From the NCBI GenBank assembly GCA_963773105.1, contig CAVZAA010000005.1, positions 806,001 through 870,000 on the forward strand: a stretch of DNA of 64,000 nucleotides, given 5' to 3'. The notes beneath the pieces were generated by a model. It saw only the letters and a program-made list of their open reading frames with translations. It did no database searches and was not told the DNA's origin. Numbering within the stretch: the first letter of the stretch is position 1; each line of letters starts with the position of its first letter. A program made the translations under genes and the position numbers. This document shows, one piece after another, positions 61,339 through 64,000 of this stretch. This DNA comes from Trebonia sp963773105. GTDB lineage: Bacteria > Actinomycetota > Actinomycetes > Streptosporangiales > Streptosporangiaceae.

Positions 61339-63372
61339 CTACCTGATGTCAGCGACCAAACCCCCATCTCCCGTAACGTAGGCGCGGACGTCGGCGACGC
61401 TCCACCAGTCGTTGGGGTCCGCGGTGGCGAGGGATATCCGAACGTATTCGATCGGCCTGCCTGGCAGGTCGACGGTGGTGAACTGGCCGGTTCCCTGTCC
61501 ACCGGTCATGACGGTGTTCCAGTCCGTCCCGTTGGCACTGGTCTGCACGGCGTACCCGCGCGGGTAGTCGCCGGTGGAGGCACCGGTGTCGAACACGATT
61601 TGACGGGCGGGGATGGCGTGCCCGAAGTCGACCTGGAGGTACTGGCCCGGGGCCTGCCCCTCACCGGTTGAGTATCGGGTGCTGGCGTCGCCGTCCACGG
61701 CGTTGGCGGCGACGTCACCCGTGCAGCAGGAGTTCGTCGGCCCGTTGGGGCTGGCGGTCGCTGTCCAGCCTGACGGGGCGACCTGCCGCAGAGGATGGCG
61801 CCCAGCCAGGTTGCCATCCCAGACAAAGGTGGCCAGCGAGTCGCCCGGCAGCGTGTAGGTGAACCGCTGATCACCTTCCTGGACGGCGAATGCCTGCGCG
61901 TTGTCGTTCTCGTTGTGGGCCACCAGCACCGTGGAGCCATCCGGGTTCCGGAACGCGACGTCCATCACCTCGCCGTTCCATCCGGTGGTGCCGAAGGAGG
62001 TGCTGGCGATGCGCACGGCGCCCGGCTGGACGAACCGGGATAGCTGCCCGAGCGCGTAGTACTCGGCGTTGGGGGTGACGGTGTCTCCCGGCCCTATGGT
62101 GACAATGCCGGTGCAGGTGCCGCATCCTCCGACGTGCGGTCCGCCGGTGGGATCGAGAGCCAGGTTCCAGTTGATCACGATGCTGGACCAGTTGCGGGTG
62201 GAGCCGATCTCGAGGTTCCTTGCATGCCATTTGAGGGTGTCGGAGAAGGTGTCAGCGGGATCGGCGGACTGGCTGCCCGAGCACTCGTCCATGAAGATCT
62301 GCAGCCTCGGGTACTCGTTGTGGAACGTCGTCATCGCGCTGGGGTCGCCGTAGTAGCAGTGGAACGCGACGCCAGAGATCCATTGAGACGCCGGGGTGGC
62401 CAGGACGTTCTGCGGATAGGCATTGGTGTCGCCGACCTCGTCGGGCGGGGTGGAGGCAATGTCGTTGGGGTGCTCCGACCAGTTGTGGTCATAAGCGAAG
62501 ATCTCGGTTGGCAGGTGCGCGGCCCTGAGCATCGGCCCGAGGTCCTCGATAACCGATGCTTCCTGCCAGGACGGCATGTCGGTGCCCGGGTAGTTGCCGG
62601 GGGTGCGGTTCTGCGGCTCGTTCTGCACGGTGATCGCGTTGACGTTCACTCCGTTGGCCCGGTACGCCTCGATGAACCTCAGCAGGTACAGGGCGTAGGC
62701 CTGGTAGATCTGGGGGGTGGCGATGAGCCGGCCGCCGATCAGGCTGTCGGAGGTCTTCATCCACGCGGGCGGGCTCCAGGGCGAGGCGATGATCTGCAGC
62801 CGGGGATTGAGCGCCTTGGCCTCGCGCAGCAGCGGCAGGATCTGGGCCTGGTCGTGGGCGATGCTGAAGTGCTGCAGGCCGTAGTCGGTCTGCCCGGCGA
62901 GCAGGTCGTCGTAGGTGTACGGCGCCGTGGCGACCATGTCCGAGCCGCCGATCGGCTGGCGCAGGTAGTCCAGGCCGTCGCCGGTCGCGGGGCTGAAGAG
63001 GGACGCCATCACCTGGGCGCGTTGGGCGGCGGGCAGCGTGTAGAGGACGGTCGCCGAGGAATCGGTAATGGCGCCGCCGAATCCCTGCATGGTCTGGTAG
63101 GTCAGGGTCGGGTCGACGACCACCGTCGGGGCGGTGCTCGGGGCGGTGGAGAAGTCGACCGTGCCGAGATCGCTCAGCTTGTCGGCCCCGTTTGCGGTTG
63201 TGATCCAGACGTGGGCCGAGGTTGCCCCCGGCGCGGGTGCCGCGGCCGCGGTGGCCGCGCTCACCCCTCCAGCGCCGACCGCAGCCACGAGGACACCAGC
63301 CGCGAGCAGACTGGCCGACCGTGCCGTCCACCGCATCCGCGGCGGCCTGAGAATTCCGTCTGTATTCAGCAT
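61339..63372 (-). CDS. GH30 glycoside hydrolase with C-terminal discoidin/CBM32-like domain
   Basis: This ~677-residue secreted enzyme has an N-terminal signal peptide (RWTARSASLLAAGVLVAAVG). The GH30 (glucosylceramidase/beta-glucanase) domain has TYQTMQGFGGAITDSSATVL, acid/base Glu in ITVQNEPQNRTPGNY, and the nucleophile Glu in IFMDECSGSQ. A beta-sandwich domain follows, and from about 530 an F5/8-type (discoidin) module with WSVADVRAYV at its end. ATG 63370-63372 is used. It likely degrades a beta-linked polysaccharide outside the cell. Confidence 0.93.
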   Translation of the reverse strand: MLNTDGILRPPRMRWTARSASLLAAGVLVAAVGAGGVSAATAAAAPAPGATSAHVWITTANGADKLSDLGTVDFSTAPSTAPTVVVDPTLTYQTMQGFGGAITDSSATVLYTLPAAQRAQVMASLFSPATGDGLDYLRQPIGGSDMVATAPYTYDDLLAGQTDYGLQHFSIAHDQAQILPLLREAKALNPRLQIIASPWSPPAWMKTSDSLIGGRLIATPQIYQAYALYLLRFIEAYRANGVNVNAITVQNEPQNRTPGNYPGTDMPSWQEASVIEDLGPMLRAAHLPTEIFAYDHNWSEHPNDIASTPPDEVGDTNAYPQNVLATPASQWISGVAFHCYYGDPSAMTTFHNEYPRLQIFMDECSGSQSADPADTFSDTLKWHARNLEIGSTRNWSSIVINWNLALDPTGGPHVGGCGTCTGIVTIGPGDTVTPNAEYYALGQLSRFVQPGAVRIASTSFGTTGWNGEVMDVAFRNPDGSTVLVAHNENDNAQAFAVQEGDQRFTYTLPGDSLATFVWDGNLAGRHPLRQVAPSGWTATASPNGPTNSCCTGDVAANAVDGDASTRYSTGEGQAPGQYLQVDFGHAIPARQIVFDTGASTGDYPRGYAVQTSANGTDWNTVMTGGQGTGQFTTVDLPGRPIEYVRISLATADPNDWWSVADVRAYVTGDGGLVADIR

Positions 63373-63410
63373 GTGATCGAGCCTCCGATTCGGTGATGCC
63401 GACTTTCGCG

Positions 63411-63434
63411 GACGGTGATGGTGATGGTGATGCC
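63411..63434. repeat. GATGGT triplet-type repeat upstream of the GH30 gene
   Basis: Several copies of GGTGAT/GATGGT lie just before the GH30 start. Read on the minus strand they would encode a His run, but they lie before the assigned ATG. They are probably just simple-sequence DNA. Confidence 0.5.
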
Positions 63435-63470
63435 GAGCGCCGGCGCGGAGCGACAACTCCGCGCCGACGC

Positions 63471-64000
63471 TCAGCGGATGGGGTAAGGAGACGGGGACAA
63501 GCTGGAATGTCTGGGCAGTGTCGCCGGCGGTGCAGGCCCATTGCTGGGGGCGAAGGTGTCCGACACCGGGGAGGACTGTGAGCCGGAGCATTCGGTCTCG
63601 TAGGTCCCGTACGACGGGTACAGCGCCTCGACCGTTGACTGCGCGCTCGGGTCCCCGGAGTAGCAGTGCCAGGCGGTGCCGGTCACGTACTGCGCGGCCG
63701 AGGAGTCGCCGAGGATGGTCTCCGGGAAGCTCGGGTCGTTCCAGTTGTGGTCGTAGCCCAGGATTCCGGTGTTCAGCCCGGCCGCCTTGACCGCAGGCCC
63801 GAGGTTGTTCGCGATGAAGCTCGCCTCCTGGGTGGAGGTGAACGTCGAGCCCGGGTAGTTCGACGGCGAGTACTCCGGCTCGTTCTGCGCCGTGATCAGC
63901 GAGATGGGCACGCCGGCCGCGTCGTAGGCCTGGATGAACTTGACCAGGTAGTTGGCGAAGACCTGGTAGTCGGCGCTGTTAAGGGTGCCGCCGATCATCG
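63471..64000 (-). pseudogene. Second GH30 glycosidase, truncated; 5' end beyond window
   Basis: The frame carries LITAQNEPEYSPSNYPGSTF (acid/base Glu) and GTYETECSGSQSSPVSDTFA (nucleophile Glu). It closely parallels the neighbour GH30 but shares only part of its sequence. After SDTFA it runs into unrelated residues (PSNGPAPPATLPRHSSLSPS) and stops at 63471, so the last third of the domain is missing. The gene begins outside the window. It is likely an ancestral duplicate of the GH30 gene that has been truncated. Confidence 0.75.

Noticed and set aside
63396..63470. Apparent poly-His stretch before the GH30 gene, as an N-terminal extension
   Set aside because: It comes from a GATGGT simple repeat upstream of the better start and signal peptide at 63372. 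It is not likely to be translated.
1..64000. CRISPR arrays
   Set aside because: No run of regularly spaced identical repeats was seen. The repeats found are att sites, insertion-sequence ends or short tandem repeats.

Overview
The window is high-GC DNA with GTG/TTG starts, ATGA-coupled genes and typical mycelial-actinomycete families (DUF2637, MobF relaxase, TetR and OmpR regulators, GH30). It most likely comes from a filamentous actinobacterium, perhaps Streptosporangiales-like, although the genus cannot be fixed from the sequence. Two flanks look like chromosome. The left flank (1-5171) carries a secreted protein, an OmpR-type two-component system, and a GNAT gene next to degraded genes. 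The right flank (61130-64000) carries tandem GH30 glycosidase genes.

Between them lies a composite genomic island in a tRNA-Thr(UGU) gene. The intact tRNA is at 61053-61129 (minus). Copies of its 3' half recur at 5172, 16719 and 19141, so at least three units were added in tandem. Unit A (5172-16719) holds broken genes, an SDR and a glyoxalase-fold protein, a four-gene MEDS/FixL/FixJ-like signalling operon, and a complete IS21-type element with two extra genes (13352-16716). Unit B (16719-19141) holds one unknown gene. Unit C (19141-61100, about 42 kb) has an intact tyrosine integrase beside the tRNA, integrase-arm-like repeats at both ends, and remnants of a conjugation or mobilisation module (xis-like gene, DUF2637 fragment, MobF relaxase).

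The cargo of unit C falls into blocks. The block at 30.5-34.6 kb holds stress and housekeeping genes (universal stress protein, aquaporin-like channel, HAD phosphatase). The block at 34.6-43.0 kb is a catabolic cluster with a divergent TetR/permease control region; its kinase plus class-III PLP enzyme plus aldehyde dehydrogenase suggest breakdown of an amino-alcohol or hydroxy-amine through a phosphorylated intermediate. The block at 43.0-44.7 kb is a graveyard of gene fragments. The block at 44.9-56.0 kb holds redox and membrane genes (frameshifted NDH-2, GMC oxidoreductase, cupin, cytochrome b/molybdopterin fusion, TehA-like and ClC-like channels, DUF2173). The block at 56.2-59.3 kb holds a dead integrase, a TauD-type dioxygenase with its TetR regulator, and a DUF6431-like fragment.

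The island is visibly decaying. Three further tyrosine recombinase remnants, an ISAs1 and an IS1634-type insertion in the maintenance module, and many frameshifts and truncations are present. No CRISPR array, rRNA or complete phage module was seen.
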